Assembly: GCA_016722025.1 (NCBI GenBank)
Contig: JADKGZ010000003.1
Coordinates: 338,853 to 402,852 of the forward strand
Direction: 5' to 3'
DNA from: Acidimicrobiaceae bacterium
GTDB lineage: Bacteria > Actinomycetota > Acidimicrobiia > Acidimicrobiales > Ilumatobacteraceae
Length of the DNA stretch: 64,000 bases
The notes below the pieces were generated by a model that was given only the letters and a program-made list of their open reading frames with translations, ran no database searches and had not been told where the DNA came from. Below, piece by piece: positions 63,700 through 64,000 of the stretch. The position numbers and the translations under genes are program-made. The stretch's first letter is position 1; every line of letters starts with the position of its first letter.

Positions 63700-64000
63700 G
63701 ACGTGCTCGCCATCGCGCGTGCAAGGTGATTGTGCCTGCGGGCGGACGTGGACGGTGCGTGCGGTTGCAAGGTCATCACACTCGTAGGTGGTCAACGACG
63801 AGACGCGCAGGCGCAGATCGGTTCGCACGTCGCGCGCGCCAGGCGGTCGCGGTGACCACCGAGGGGCATGTGGAGGGACTTCGCTGCGTGCGCCCGAGAG
63901 GAGTGGTCGTCGTTGCCGTGGAGCGACGACGCGCCCAAGGGTGACGTCGATCGGATGCGCCTGGGTCTGCCTGCACATCTGTCCGTCTCGGCCGGGTTGC
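63700..64000. other. No recognisable gene
   Basis: The last 300 bases carry open frames on both strands without similarity I can name, rich in Arg and Pro as expected of non-coding frames at this GC content. It may be the upstream region of the excisionase-like gene or part of an element that continues past the window. Confidence 0.4.

Overview
The window is high-GC chromosomal DNA from an actinomycete and carries the replication origin. Gene order is the actinobacterial origin layout: CCA-adding enzyme, GNAT, DUF6049, [MviN-type kinase], SigM-type sigma/anti-sigma, trxB, trxA, cwlM-like, then on the other strand parB, parA, rsmG, jag, yidC, yidD, rnpA, rpmH, followed by dnaA, dnaN, recF, DUF721, gyrB, gyrA, a DUF3566 gene and tRNA-Ile. 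Abundant F420/LLM-type oxidoreductases, the GyrA sequence (HPHGNSAIYD, RYTECRL) and small zinc-ribbon and DinB-like genes suggest class Acidimicrobiia. That placement is inference from general knowledge, not from a search.

Layout. 0-8 kb: accessory and housekeeping genes (DinB-like, GGCT-like, DUF5318, methyltransferase, a large GGDEF/EAL protein, CCA transferase, histone-deacetylase-like enzyme). 7.8-18.4 kb (+): GNAT, DUF6049, DegV, a transmembrane Ser/Thr kinase with an MviN-like extracellular domain, a sigma factor fused to its anti-sigma factor, two small membrane proteins, thioredoxin reductase, thioredoxin and a degenerate CwlM-type amidase. This is a cell-envelope and redox cluster. 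18.5-23.8 kb (-): chromosome segregation, RNA modification and binding, membrane insertion, RNase P protein and L34. Two parS sites lie between parA and rsmG. 24.0-34.7 kb (+): dnaA, probable oriC in the dnaA-dnaN gap, dnaN, recF, DUF721, gyrB, gyrA, a TadE-like protein, DUF3566 and tRNA-Ile(GAT).

34.7-63.1 kb lies between tRNA-Ile and tRNA-Ala(TGC), which are usually adjacent in related genomes. It is a mosaic of accessory genes: a truncated glucosidase remnant, alpha/beta hydrolase, DUF1003/MgtE-N pair, molybdopterin oxidoreductase, three LLM-class oxidoreductases, a membrane-anchored ECF sigma factor divergent from a giant secreted heparinase-like protein, an ArsR/SRPBCC pair, a five-gene MacAB-like export operon with peptidoglycan-binding modules, and a D-aminoacylase-like amidohydrolase. 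After tRNA-Ala the window ends in what looks like the edge of an integrated element, with an excisionase-like HTH gene.

The most notable points are two different one-piece, membrane-anchored sigma factors, a kinase standing where MurJ/MviN is normally found, and the operator-in-promoter, probably leaderless arsR gene. At least five otherwise intact genes carry single frameshifts, which points either to assembly indels or to recent decay.
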